NCBI RefSeq assembly: GCF_002915575.1
Contig: NZ_PQGD01000028.1
Location: 1-58,363, forward strand
Origin: Superficieibacter electus
GTDB lineage: Bacteria > Pseudomonadota > Gammaproteobacteria > Enterobacterales > Enterobacteriaceae
Direction: 5' to 3'
DNA: 58,363 nt
Part shown: in pieces, positions 7,490 to 17,533 of the stretch
How the letters are laid out: each line of letters starts with the position of its first letter
Position numbering within the stretch: the stretch's first letter is position 1
Notes under the pieces: generated by a model
Seen by the model: only the letters and a program-made list of their open reading frames with translations
Told to the model about the DNA's origin: nothing
The model's database searches: none
Translations under genes and position numbers: made by a program

Positions 7490-10290
7490 CTAAAGATATG
7501 AGGTGTTAATCTCTTGAGGAGGCACACTACGAATTATGGGAGCAGAGTTAGCAACCTCACCCCGAAATGAAACCCAACTTAAGGAGGCAACCCCAGTGTG
7601 GAGATTAAGGGGGTTAAATCTGCCAGCGGCTGACAGTGTCCCAGCTGCTGCTCAGTCACACCACGCCCTGATTTAATCCCCTGCCCGGTATTGTAATGAC
7701 CGAAAAAAACCCGTGCACTGGTGTCGGCAGACCGGCATGCATGAATATGACGTTAATCTGTATCAGCAGGCACTTTTCGCATAATGGGAGCAAGTGATAG
7801 CAACGCCGCCCAGAACGGAATGCCAACATCAGGACTGAACCCAAGTTTGGCGATTAAGGGGGTTAAATTTGCAAGCGGATGACAGTGCCCCCAGCTGCTG
7901 CTCAGTCACACCACGCTTGATTAAATCTCTCGCCAGGTCTTGTTTTGACCGAAAATAGCCCAAGCACTGATGTCGGCAGACTGGCATATAGGAATATGAC
8001 GTTAATCTGTATCAGCAGGTACATTTCGCATTATGTGAGCAAGTGATAGCAACCCAGCCCGGAACTGAAGGCCAGCATGAGGACAGAACCCCAGTTTGGC
8101 GATTAAGGGGGTTAAATCTCACAGCGGCTGACAGTGCCTTCAGATGCTGCTCAGGCATACTACTCTCCCTGATATAATCTCCCATATGTTCTTGAGATCG
8201 TCGGAAATCGCCCATGCACCGGTGTCGGCAGACCGGTATGCAGTAATGTGAATTTAATCTGCATCATCAAGCACATTTCGTATTATGGAAGTAAGTGTTA
8301 GTAAACCAAAGCCCGCCCAGAACGGAAGGTCAACATCAGAACAGAATCCCAGTTTGGCGATTAAGGGTGTTAAATCTGCAAGCTGCTGACAGTGCCCCAG
8401 TTGCTGCTCAGTCACACCACGCCCTGATAGAATCTCCTGCCCGGAAATGTGATGACCGAAAAAAGCCCGTGCACTGGTGTCGGCAGACCGGCACGCAGGA
8501 ATATGACGTTAATCTGTATCAGGAGGCACATTTCGCATTATGGGAGCAAGCGATAGCAACCCAAGCCCAGAACTGAAGGCCAGCATCAGGACAGAACCCC
8601 AGTATGGCGATTAAGGGGGTTAAATCCGCCAGTGGCAATAAGATCCCGAGCGGTGTTTAAGAAATATTTCCCGAAGGACAATCTTCCGCTCGTACGATGA
8701 ATATAGTGTTCAACCCGGGAGAGGGATCACTTAACCTGCTTAGCCTAAATCTTACGTCATTCTCTAAACGGAGTTTAAGCTTAATGGTCCTGAGAAAGTT
8801 AAAAGGACTACCCATAATGACGGTTTGAGATGGCGAATAAGGGTTTTTTCTGCCAGCGGCTGACATTGCCCCAGCTTCTGCTCAGTCACACCACGCCTGA
8901 TTAAATCTTCCGCCAGGTCTTGTTATGACCGAAAATTGTCCGTGCACTAGAGTCGTAAGACCTGCATACAGGAATGAGGCGTAAATCTTTATCAGGTGGC
9001 AAGGTTCGCATCATGGGAGCAAGGGTCTTGAACTGGAGGTTAACATCATAAAATCCCAGATTGGCGATTAAGGGTGTTAAATCTGACAGCGACTGAAAGT
9101 GCCTTCAGATGCTGCTCAGGTATATTACACCCTGAAAAAATCAAGCATCTGTGCTTGCGAATATCGGAAAAGGCCATGCACCGGTGTCGGCAGACCGGCA
9201 TGGGCAATGAGACGTTAATCTGTATCAGCTGGCGCATTTCGTATCATGGGAACAAGTGTTAGCAACCCTCTCCAGGACGGAAGGACACTATCAGGACTGA
9301 TCCCAGTTTGGCGATTAAGGGGGTTAAATCTGCCAGCGGCTGACAGTGCCTTCTGATGCTGCTCAGACATACTATGCACAGATATAATCACCCGTCCGTC
9401 CTTGTGATTATCGGAAAAGGCCATGCACCGGAGTCGGCAAACCGGTATGCAGTGATGTGACTTTAATCTTTATCAGCAGGCGCATTTCGTATTAAGGGAG
9501 CAAGTGTTAGCAACCCTGCCCAGGACGGAAGGACACTATCAGGACTGAACGCCAGTTTGGCGATTAAGGGGGTTAAATCTGCCAGCGGCTGACAGTGCCC
9601 CAGCTGCTGCTCAGTCACACCACGTCCTGATAAAATCTCCTGCCCGGTAATGTGATGACCGAAAAAAGCCCGTGCACTGGTGTCGGCAGACCGGCACGCA
9701 GGAATATGACGTTAATCTGTATCAGCAGGTACATCTCGCATTAGGGAGCAAGTGATAGCAACCCCGCCCAGAACTGAAGGCCAGCATGAGGACAGAACCC
9801 CAGTTTGGCGATTAAGGGGGTTAAATCCGGCAGCGTGAGTAAGTGCCCGTGCTGTGTTAAAGAAATATTCCCTAAGGACAATCTTCCGCTCGGCCTTTTG
9901 TATAAAGTTGTCACCCCGGGAGCGGGGATCACTTTACCTGCTTAGCCTAAATCTTACGTCAATCGCTATCCGGAATTTTAGCTTAATGGTCCTGAGTAAG
10001 TTAAAAGGGCTACCCATAATGACGTCCCCAGATGGTGATAAAGGAGTTAATTCCGCCTTCGGCTTACAGTGCCGCAGCTGCTGCTCAGCAACACCACGCC
10101 CTGATTAAATCTCCCGCCTGTCCTTGTGATGACCAAAAATAGTCCGTGCACTGGCGTCGTAAGACCGGCATACAGGAATGAGGCGTTAATCTTTATTAGG
10201 TGGCAGGATTCGCATCATGGGAGCAAGGGCCCTAGAACTGTAGACTAACATTAGAAAATCACAGTTTGGCGATAAAGGGGGTTAAATAAG
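7490..10290. repeat. Higher-order tandem repeat array (about 245-bp units)
   Basis: The core GATTAAGGGGGTTAAAT or a close variant recurs near 7603, 7853, 8101, 8359, 8609, 8833, 9065, 9312, 9562, 9810, 10037 and 10271, giving 11 units of 224-258 bp plus a partial leading unit. Units fall into types. Standard units share CAGCTGCTGCTCAGTCAC and a hairpin around GTGTCGGCAGACCGG. Variant D (8101, 9065, 9312) carries a GATGCTGCTCAG form. Variant B (8609, 9810) replaces most of the unit with a different block. C (8833, 10037) is shortened. The order D-A-B-C occurs twice (8101-9065 and 9312-10271). No long ORF is preserved across units. GC is higher than in the flanks. A centromere, incompatibility or RNA-producing role is possible. 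Confidence 0.9.
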
Positions 10291-10655
10291 TTAAAAGTCT
10301 TCGGTGAGCAAATTGGATAAATTTTCAGAAACCAAACCGTTAATAATAAACTTTTAGAAGAATGATTAAAGGATATTAAGTTTTGTATGCAAAATGACAC
10401 CAGTGATCTGTTTTCACTAATAATGCCGCGCTACTTTGATTACCTTTGGTAAACAAAAATGTAATTTACGTGATTTTCATCTTATAATGTCAGTATTGAA
10501 GTTATAAATTTTGTTTACTTAATGCGTACACAACCTAACTGCGATTTGTATTTATGTCACTGTTTTTACACCACATTAATTATAAAACCAAAATTTGCAG
10601 CACAGTGATGAACTCATTAAGTCACAACCTCATTTGTTTACTTAAGGCATACAAT
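10291..10655. other. AT-rich intergenic region beyond the repeat array
   Basis: No gene is seen. The word TTTACTTAATGCGTACA (about 10514-10530) and a relative TTTACTTAAGGCATACA (10638-10654) recur about 125 bp apart. The first shares ATGCGTAC with the parA promoter region, which suggests a binding site on both sides of the array. Confidence 0.4.
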
Positions 10656-10690
10656 AAAAAACCAGATTCTTATGAGACATCTGGTTTAAT
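10656..10690. terminator. Terminator downstream of trhC
   Basis: The stem AACCAGAT (10660-10667) / ATCTGGTT (10679-10686) is followed on the minus strand by a run of T. This ends the transfer operon 25 bp after the trhC stop. Confidence 0.7.
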
Positions 10691-10714
10691 TATTTTTGCT
10701 TGAAGATATTTACT

Positions 10715-13396
10715 CTACGCGGCCAAACCCGCTGCTACTTCTTGAGCATAGAGAATTTCTATTGCCTCGCCATAGCTACAATTCTCGCGGCTTTGAATTT
10801 CCCATAATTTACTCCTGTCAGCACTATCCGTAGTAAAACAAAGCTCCATTTTCCGGTCTACGTATAACCGACAGATCTCTTGGAAGTTTTCGAACCTGAC
10901 TAACATCTCTGAAAACACCTTTTTGACTGTACGAATATTTTTCATACGTTCATATTCTGCATCTGAAGTAGAAAAATATTTATTAGCCTTCATTGCTTCA
11001 ATGCTTTCTTTTTCTTGTTTCATGATTATCTTCCAAGGCGAGTTAGCAGTCAGGGCCCGGCCAACAGAAGAAGTAAAATAATCTTCAAACGACTGTGTGA
11101 TACAGATGCCTGCGCAGTTTGTTTTCCTGAACCTACGCCATGCCGCTTCGAGGAAGGAAGAGAAGAATTGGTTTGATTGATTTCCGGCACCTGATGAATT
11201 ATCAGGACGAATGTACTCCCATGCTTCATCAAGGATGAACAAGCGACGACGCCCATCTTTTTTGATGAACATTGCATGCTGAGCAGCCTGAATGATAGAC
11301 ATTAATACAACTGTCTGAAGGTGGGGGGTGCCTTTTAGCTCCTCCAGTTCCAAAACAATAAATCTGCTGTCGAAGTTGATTGGAGGCAACGTATCGGTAA
11401 ACCGGTGCCCATAAATTCCACCTTCGCACCATGCTCCGAGTTGCTCCCCAATATCCTTTATACGTTTGTCTTCATGCTTCTTGCAACGCAGAGCAAAGCC
11501 GGTTATTGAACCGGTCCGACCTGATTTTCTGGATTCTTGGTACTCTTCTGCAATAAGCTGAAGCATCACTGATTGTTGATAATCATCGATAAGGCCTTTC
11601 TCTGAAGCCATAATTTTTAGCTGATTCAAAACCATTATGGTCTGAGCAACTTTGTCTTTTTCTGCATCGTTTGAAGTTGATTCACCGGTAAATTCAGGTG
11701 CTTCGTTAAATACATCGTCGTTAACAGTGATGTCAGTTAGGAAGGCAAAGGGATTTAGGGTGAAGTCAGGGGTTTTACCGAAATCAATAAATTGACTGTT
11801 TGTATATTGTTCCGCAATCCCCTGGTAAGAACGGCCCACGTCCACAACAAATACTTGAGCACCGTCAGGATCATCATCTGGGTATTCGTTTTCTAAAAAA
11901 TGCTTAAATGTTGAGCGATAATGAACGAGGTTATTAGATCGCGGTCCAGCTCCAAGATAGTTATTGATTAGATATGCTGTCCAGAATGACTTCCCTGCAC
12001 CTGACGTTGCACCAATAACCATGTTATAGCTTGCAGAAGTCTTGAAAATATCAAGTCCCATGAGTTGACCTTCACGAGAAACTAAACTCAGTACTGGTCT
12101 ATCTGTATTACCTTTCCAGGGCCCAAAGATCGGTGTCATATGAGCCGCTCCGGTGTTGCTCACTACTTCGGAACGGTCAAGGTCGAAAATTGTCTTTGGG
12201 TCATTGCACATTGGCAGACATGACATAAATGACGGGAAAACGATAAAGGAATCATCTGCTACTTTGACCCGGCTTTCGAGGTAAAAGGATTTGAGATCGT
12301 TAGCTGCTGTCTGCACAGAATTGGCATTACTACCCATAACAGTGAAAGTAAGATACCCTCTTAAAAGCTTTGCGCCATCCTCAAGCTCGCGAGTTACGGC
12401 CATGTAGTCATTATCCATATCCCGCAGGCGAGGGCAGAATGTGACAACTGAAGGTATACTTGCCTGTTTATTAGTGATTGCTTTGTAGCGGACGTTTTCT
12501 TTTGACAACTTGAGCGGATCGGCAAACTGAACAGTCTGAGTGATCATAAATGGGCTGAAAATTGTCTTACGTCCATGCATCCAGTTAACTACTAACTCAT
12601 ACATACAACCGAAATTGACGTATTCAGGAAACTTTACAACGGAAAGTTGTTTGAAGTAACGATGCTCAGATTCGTCGTCACTTTGTGTGACTGATGAGAA
12701 ATGATTTTCTGTGACTGTATACTTACGGCCGGGAACGTTAACTTGTTCATTAAGCCTTTTCATAGTGTTAACGTCTATGAAACCTTCAGCCCACCGGGAG
12801 TTCTTTCCGGGGTTTACGACCTTATCTATACAATAGAGCCAGTTTTCTGCATCGACCTTAAACGGATGCAATCCAATCGTAATTAACTTACTTACAAGTT
12901 CAGAGTAAAGTGAATCGATACGCGAATGTTCCAGCTCGGTAGGAAGGGCAGACTGTAAAGGAATCGATAGCGAGATCCATACCTGAAAATCCCTCAACAT
13001 AAGGTTATCATGATCAGGTTTTAAAGGCTTATGCATACTTCTGTCGTAGTAGTCCAACTGATAACCATTAAGCAGATCTGCTTTAAGCTTATCGTTCCCA
13101 GTCATACGCCCACCTCGCACAGCTGACCAAGCACTAAGCTGTAAAGTCAGGTCTGGCAATGCAGTCAGAGATATTTGACAGACAGTATCTGTAGGGAAAT
13201 CCATTTTGAACATTTCAGCAAGAACATCTTGCTGATTATCAAAAACTCCAGGGGATGGATTACAGATAAACATAAACCCTAATCTGTTGCCATCAATCAA
13301 AAAATAGTGAGTCCCTGCTAATTGATCGTAAACAGGGATAAACCCACCTAATTGATGGCGATTTAAACCGCTATTGTAATTATTGATAGCTTCCAT
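10715..13396 (-). CDS. trhC: TrhC/TraC F-type conjugation ATPase (VirB4 family)
   Basis: This 893-aa cytoplasmic ATPase powers pilus assembly at the inner membrane. Walker A GATSGAGKS lies near residues 460-468 and Walker B LFILDEAWE near 722. The protein length equals that of TraC/TrhC family members. It is the last gene of the minus-strand cluster, 8 bp after trhV, which reproduces the V-C order of F-like and IncHI systems. The remaining channel genes (W, U, F, N, H, G) are not in the window. The trh naming follows the IncHI backbone and F-type naming would be traC. Confidence 0.95.
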   Translation of the reverse strand: MEAINNYNSGLNRHQLGGFIPVYDQLAGTHYFLIDGNRLGFMFICNPSPGVFDNQQDVLAEMFKMDFPTDTVCQISLTALPDLTLQLSAWSAVRGGRMTGNDKLKADLLNGYQLDYYDRSMHKPLKPDHDNLMLRDFQVWISLSIPLQSALPTELEHSRIDSLYSELVSKLITIGLHPFKVDAENWLYCIDKVVNPGKNSRWAEGFIDVNTMKRLNEQVNVPGRKYTVTENHFSSVTQSDDESEHRYFKQLSVVKFPEYVNFGCMYELVVNWMHGRKTIFSPFMITQTVQFADPLKLSKENVRYKAITNKQASIPSVVTFCPRLRDMDNDYMAVTRELEDGAKLLRGYLTFTVMGSNANSVQTAANDLKSFYLESRVKVADDSFIVFPSFMSCLPMCNDPKTIFDLDRSEVVSNTGAAHMTPIFGPWKGNTDRPVLSLVSREGQLMGLDIFKTSASYNMVIGATSGAGKSFWTAYLINNYLGAGPRSNNLVHYRSTFKHFLENEYPDDDPDGAQVFVVDVGRSYQGIAEQYTNSQFIDFGKTPDFTLNPFAFLTDITVNDDVFNEAPEFTGESTSNDAEKDKVAQTIMVLNQLKIMASEKGLIDDYQQSVMLQLIAEEYQESRKSGRTGSITGFALRCKKHEDKRIKDIGEQLGAWCEGGIYGHRFTDTLPPINFDSRFIVLELEELKGTPHLQTVVLMSIIQAAQHAMFIKKDGRRRLFILDEAWEYIRPDNSSGAGNQSNQFFSSFLEAAWRRFRKTNCAGICITQSFEDYFTSSVGRALTANSPWKIIMKQEKESIEAMKANKYFSTSDAEYERMKNIRTVKKVFSEMLVRFENFQEICRLYVDRKMELCFTTDSADRSKLWEIQSRENCSYGEAIEILYAQEVAAGLAA

Positions 13397-13404
13397 ATTT
13401 GACC

Positions 13405-14355
13405 TTACAGTTGTCTAACAATGCCGTTCGAAGAGACAGCTTTAGTTGCTTTTTGTTGCTGCTGCATATTTTCCCGGGCCGCATCCTGTACTTCTAAAGG
13501 AACTATGCGAGCTGGGTTTGAGGTCGAATTCTTGCCAGCAATCCATGTTTGCGGTTTTACGTTGACATAAACGTAGCCGGGAAGATTAAGCGCATCGTTA
13601 TCATCGGTATAAGGTGCAAAAGTAATTCTCATTACTTTCCCCTGTTGCAGAACAGCAAGTGGTTCAGGAGCCACTACAGCTTGTTTATAACCTTGCGAAC
13701 GGTATTGCTGGATCTGCCCAGGGTTGAGAGTCGGGTTAACGGGCTGGCCATTGTAAAGAGAGTACATATCCTTACCAGGGCTGATATCAGAATTAGGTGC
13801 AACGTAGCGTGGGGCATTTCCAGCAGAAACCGGATAGCTTGTTTGTTTAACGACTTCCGCAGCCGGATGAACGAAAGGGTTACCAGTTGAAGAGGCAGTG
13901 CTATAACTGCTAGTCATCCTTACGTTTGAATTAACCGGTACACCAGAAATAGGCCGTGGTCCAATGGATGAAGTAGGGGCACCCATTTTTAAAGTTTTAT
14001 CGTACATGACAGGTAACTGACCAACTGGCTTAATTTCGGTTTTTGAATAAGCCACAGGCTGATTTTTAAGGGTAGTAGACTGTGGATATTTGACTTCCCC
14101 TGGAGGGCTAATTTCAGTTGGATAACGGCTGTCATTGACAGCCGATTTCTCCTTTCCCGATTCCGACTCTTCCCCCGCCAGTGCAGACAGATCATCTCGA
14201 TTATTAGTTAACTCCATAACTTCGCGAGGACCTTTACAGATAACGCCCTTTTCAATGCCTGGACATTCGGATTCGGAACTACCGATGGAGCACCCCGTAA
14301 GATATGAGGATGTACCTACAACCAGAGCACTGAGTACCAATCTTTTGATGTTCAT
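13405..14355 (-). CDS. trhV: TrhV/TraV outer-membrane lipoprotein of the transfer channel
   Basis: This 316-aa lipoprotein has the signal MNIKRLVLSALVVGTSSYLTGC, with the lipidated Cys22. Just after it come CPGIEKGVICKGP cysteines like the short Cys-rich segment of TraV. The middle is long, Pro/Ser/Asn-rich and probably flexible, and the C-terminal part is more ordered. TraV connects TraK and TraB to form the outer-membrane core. It is longer than F TraV (about 170 aa), as in IncHI homologues. It lies 9 bp after the DsbC-like gene and 8 bp before trhC. Confidence 0.82.
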   Translation of the reverse strand: MNIKRLVLSALVVGTSSYLTGCSIGSSESECPGIEKGVICKGPREVMELTNNRDDLSALAGEESESGKEKSAVNDSRYPTEISPPGEVKYPQSTTLKNQPVAYSKTEIKPVGQLPVMYDKTLKMGAPTSSIGPRPISGVPVNSNVRMTSSYSTASSTGNPFVHPAAEVVKQTSYPVSAGNAPRYVAPNSDISPGKDMYSLYNGQPVNPTLNPGQIQQYRSQGYKQAVVAPEPLAVLQQGKVMRITFAPYTDDNDALNLPGYVYVNVKPQTWIAGKNSTSNPARIVPLEVQDAARENMQQQQKATKAVSSNGIVRQL

Positions 14356-14364
14356 AAACTAGCC

Positions 14365-15222
14365 TTAATTTGTCTCAAATGGATTTTTTAAGAGAGGTTC
14401 AACGCTTTGGTTCAACCAGTAGTCGAAATCTTTTGGAATGCCATTACCAGCCAAACCATCCTGTCTGACAACTGAAGGTACACCCTGCAATTTATAAATT
14501 CCTGCGAGCATCAATGACGCTACCAAAGGTTCCGCCGGACATTCTTCTGCTTCTTTTTGAGAGAGCAATCTTTTTTCAATGTCGGATTTGCTTCCCATTA
14601 GCCAACGAAGAATATCGAGGTTGTTTATTTTTCCTTTTTCTTTACTACACCAGAGCCTTCTAAGCTCTTCTTTTGGCTCACCGGGTGAGGGAACTAAAAC
14701 AATATCTATCCGATACTTGTCCCGATCTGCATAGAATTTCTTAACAAGTTCCATGCAACCGTCACAATCAAGTGTTATGAAAATGGCTGCTTGTCTTTTA
14801 AGCTTTGAATTTCCCAGAGGAATGGACGCTACAGTTTCCAGAGGGAAGGGGGCCTCATCAAGACTAATAAAATAGGAATTCCTGATTTCTTCTACAGTCA
14901 GAACAGGTTTACGTTTAATTACATCAACAAGGCTTCCCCCAGTAAGGGAGTATCGGCCATCGGTCGTTACTGCCATTAGCTGCGAACGTTCGTCCTGAAA
15001 GAGGTATAGCCCACCAGAAGGAATGTATATGGCATCCTTAGGTTTATATCCTTTCATTTTTGATAACACACCCGAGATCTGACTGGGTGAAACGCCACCT
15101 TCCTTTGCCTTTGCCATTAACGCAGCAGCATCACTATTAGTTAGGACCTGCTCTGAAGCATAAGTGACCGTATTCGCCATAATGGCGAAAGCCGCCATTA
15201 AAGGGAAAAGTAACTTTTTCAC
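14365..15222 (-). CDS. DsbC-like periplasmic thiol:disulfide isomerase of the transfer cluster
   Basis: I chose the GTG start at 15222, preceded by TAGAGGG, because it gives a clean signal peptide: MKKLLFPLMAAF to YASE, with cleavage near residue 22. This gives 285 aa; an upstream in-frame extension overlaps the previous gene and is unlikely. A thioredoxin-like active site CDGC is at residues 153-156 after a hydrophobic beta strand (AIFITLD). DsbC/TrbC-like proteins help fold cysteine-containing pilus and channel components such as TraV. Two more cysteines occur later (LWCSKEKGK and EECPAE). An exact AAAAGTAACTTTT (15206-15218) lies in the first codons. Confidence 0.8.
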   Translation of the reverse strand: MKKLLFPLMAAFAIMANTVTYASEQVLTNSDAAALMAKAKEGGVSPSQISGVLSKMKGYKPKDAIYIPSGGLYLFQDERSQLMAVTTDGRYSLTGGSLVDVIKRKPVLTVEEIRNSYFISLDEAPFPLETVASIPLGNSKLKRQAAIFITLDCDGCMELVKKFYADRDKYRIDIVLVPSPGEPKEELRRLWCSKEKGKINNLDILRWLMGSKSDIEKRLLSQKEAEECPAEPLVASLMLAGIYKLQGVPSVVRQDGLAGNGIPKDFDYWLNQSVEPLLKNPFETN

Positions 15223-15235
15223 TATTGGGTGCCCT

Positions 15236-15718
15236 CTACTTCTTTGCATTATAAGAACTTGATTGTACCGCTTCAGAGCTATCTTCAAGTTCCATATAAG
15301 TGACGATTTCAACACTATCCGGTACAGTAACGGCAAGCGTTGCATCAATAATTAAATAGCCACGGTCACGGTAGATCTTCATTAATGTTCTGAAATATTC
15401 TTCGAATTGAGATCTATCATTGTCAGCAGTACGGCCTCCGTGATGCTTGAAAAATTCCTTACGTAATTCAGGCATGTCAAGCACTGCAATCTTGTACGAA
15501 GGCTGGGATTGTTTATTGAAGTAATCGTAAACATTCATAAAGCCTTTATAACCATAAATAATGACCAATACGGCAAAGGCGAAGAAAAATAAATACTTCA
15601 ATATTTTTTCAATATCAATTTCGAAGGTAATTTTTTTTGTTGTCCTTTCTCGCACCATTTTTTTAGTGATTTCAGGTCCAGCTGATTCAGGCGATTCTTT
15701 TTTTTCTAAACTATCCAT
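15236..15718 (-). CDS. TrbI-like inner-membrane protein
   Basis: This 160-aa bitopic protein has a charged cytoplasmic N-terminus, one transmembrane helix at about residues 38-58 (FFFAFAVLVIIYGYKGF) and a periplasmic domain. The domain pattern IAVLDMPELRKEFF, then YRDRGYLIIDA, then VPD resembles F TrbI (VAFNMKQTVDAFFD, then HHAVILVSPAVVQGAPD), a small protein affecting pilus retraction. Similarity was judged by eye, so this is a moderate assignment. It sits between trhB (8 bp upstream) and the DsbC-like gene, whose RBS overlaps its TAG stop. Confidence 0.55.
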   Translation of the reverse strand: MDSLEKKESPESAGPEITKKMVRERTTKKITFEIDIEKILKYLFFFAFAVLVIIYGYKGFMNVYDYFNKQSQPSYKIAVLDMPELRKEFFKHHGGRTADNDRSQFEEYFRTLMKIYRDRGYLIIDATLAVTVPDSVEIVTYMELEDSSEAVQSSSYNAKK

Positions 15719-15725
15719 TTAAACC

Positions 15726-17081
15726 TCAGCGACTGGTCAGATTCGTTGGAATTGTAGTTCCGGTCTGAACGACAAATGTAATAGCTCGGCCAGGGCTAAT
15801 TTCTACGATTGGCCACTGTTGTTCTGCAATTGCGGTGTAGTAATCGACGAGTCGATTAAGACCACCTTGAGCTGCACCAGCCCCGGCTAATGCCCCAAGT
15901 GCACCAAAATTAGGGGACTGATACTGAGCCTGTGAATTAGGGTCGATGTTAAGTGAAGATACCTTACTGGGACTTAAGCTACCGGCAAGTGAAGAAAGTC
16001 CACCGGCAAATGCAGCTCCTGCAATTGCGTTACCATTTCGGCTGATAAGCGTGCCTCGGATCCCATTTTTTCCGTCATTTTCACTTACAGCATATGCTTC
16101 CAGTTTTACGTCAAAAGCTTTCCCTTTTGAATTAACACAAGAGATAGAAGTGGCACGTATGTAAGCACGCTGTGACGCCAGATCACCAACAGCTGAACCC
16201 AGAAGGTTACAGTCACGCAAATCCATGGTGAAATTATTGGGCATGATGACATCTTTTTTAATACGCATCGTTACTGGCATTGGTTCTGATTTGGAAGAAA
16301 GGCTTGTAGGCGCTTCAAGCCCGGTAATCAGAACACCAGTGATAATAGATGTTGCCGGAAGAAACATTTCATCTTTTCGGGCAGCATGCCGCGCTTTGCT
16401 ATCAACTGGCGCAGTACCATCACCTCGTACAGTCCGAGTTGGCGCTTTATCTCCTGCAATGACCTCTCTGCCTTCCTTGATTCTGTTTTCAGACACGGGC
16501 ATAACCTGAATGACACCATCGGTACCATTAGTCTTAATGGAACTTTGTGTGATTGTTCTCATTGGGCTATTACGCGTAGGTGTGATAGAAGCGTAATTAG
16601 GGTTTACGCCATTAATCGGCGCATTAGCATTAAGCTGATAAGGAGCTGCCGGTGCCTGCTCATTAATCGTTTTACGCGAACTACCAGCATCCAAGTTACG
16701 ATTGCCGTTTCGATTTGTCTGCATATCATTAATTTGCTGAGACAGCTGCTGAAGTTGAGAAGTTAAACTTGCAACTTGGGCTTTAGTTTCCTGTTGGGCT
16801 TTTTCTGCTTTTTCGCGGTCCTCTTTCGCCGCATTTTGGTCAAGTCGGTTTTGCTTAACCATTTCTTTATATACTTTCTGGCTTTCTTCATTACTCAATT
16901 TGTTCATTTGCGAATCATCTAACAACAAATTGGTCTGCATGTCTTTTTTCTGTGTTTTCTTTTCTTTCTTAACTGGTGTGGAAAAAATAGACTGGCTAAT
17001 AATATAAACAATCACTACCAGCAGAGCGCCAATAACAGAAAGTCTGACGGTCTTATTTTCCCAGGCCTTTTTAATGTCCAT
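15726..17081 (-). CDS. trhB: TrhB/TraB channel scaffold protein (VirB10 family)
   Basis: The ATG at 17081 (GGAG 8 bp before it) is preferred over the GTG four codons upstream, giving 451 aa. The order is a short cytoplasmic tail, a transmembrane helix at about 15-35, a Gln/Lys-rich coiled coil (about 60-115), a Pro/Asn-rich linker, then the conserved beta-barrel-type C-terminal domain with LPATSIITGVLITGLEAP and ISPGRAITFVVQTG. TraB spans inner and outer membranes and links the ATPase platform to TraK and TraV. It overlaps the preceding small gene by about 10 bp. Confidence 0.92.
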   Translation of the reverse strand: MDIKKAWENKTVRLSVIGALLVVIVYIISQSIFSTPVKKEKKTQKKDMQTNLLLDDSQMNKLSNEESQKVYKEMVKQNRLDQNAAKEDREKAEKAQQETKAQVASLTSQLQQLSQQINDMQTNRNGNRNLDAGSSRKTINEQAPAAPYQLNANAPINGVNPNYASITPTRNSPMRTITQSSIKTNGTDGVIQVMPVSENRIKEGREVIAGDKAPTRTVRGDGTAPVDSKARHAARKDEMFLPATSIITGVLITGLEAPTSLSSKSEPMPVTMRIKKDVIMPNNFTMDLRDCNLLGSAVGDLASQRAYIRATSISCVNSKGKAFDVKLEAYAVSENDGKNGIRGTLISRNGNAIAGAAFAGGLSSLAGSLSPSKVSSLNIDPNSQAQYQSPNFGALGALAGAGAAQGGLNRLVDYYTAIAEQQWPIVEISPGRAITFVVQTGTTIPTNLTSR

Positions 17082-17532
17082 GATTAGCTCCACTTGTAGG
17101 TTTCTGGAATCGTTTAATTTTTAGATTTCGTTCGCTGTCAGACATCTGAGGAACGATATAGGGTTCACCTGCTCTGGCCCAGTTTTCACGAACAGATGGA
17201 TGATTCATTTCAGCTTTATCTATCTGGCTCGTTCTAGATATTTCATGTTTGTAATTAGGTTCCAAAACGTTACTTTTGTGATAGTCAAAAGCATTCTCCT
17301 CATTAATATTGCCCTCTCCTACAAATTTATCAATAAGAGTTGGATCGTTCATTATTACTGTCTGAACGGGAAAAGCGTTACTGCCATCTTCGATACTAAT
17401 GGGTGCGTCCGGAACGATTAATACACTCCTTTTTGGTATATATTCTGACCTGTAGTAAAAGCTGGTTAAAGCAAATACGACAAAACCAATCACGGTGGCC
17501 CCAAGCAGAGCAGGCAAAGTAACTTTTCCCAT
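17071..17532 (-). CDS. Single-pass membrane protein between trhK and trhB
   Basis: This 153-aa protein has one N-terminal transmembrane helix (about residues 5-27, LPALLGATVIGFVVFALTSF) and a hydrophilic, Pro/Asn-rich remainder without cysteines. F plasmid has no gene at this place between traK and traB, and I do not recognise the family. Its codons are fully embedded in the operon: the start is 2 bp after the trhK stop and the end overlaps trhB. A channel-accessory role is inferred from position. The first codons contain AAAGTAACTTTT (17516-17527), close to the recurrent palindrome. Confidence 0.7.
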   Translation of the reverse strand: MGKVTLPALLGATVIGFVVFALTSFYYRSEYIPKRSVLIVPDAPISIEDGSNAFPVQTVIMNDPTLIDKFVGEGNINEENAFDYHKSNVLEPNYKHEISRTSQIDKAEMNHPSVRENWARAGEPYIVPQMSDSERNLKIKRFQKPTSGANHGH

Positions 17533-17533
17533 A

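Noticed and set aside
7656-10108. Several 60-93-codon open frames in the tandem array
   Set aside because: Frames are not preserved from unit to unit and no ribosome site is conserved, so they are by-products of the repeats.
15222-15348. Upstream extension of the DsbC-like frame
   Set aside because: It would overlap the previous gene by over 100 bp and hide the signal peptide. GTG at 15222 fits better.
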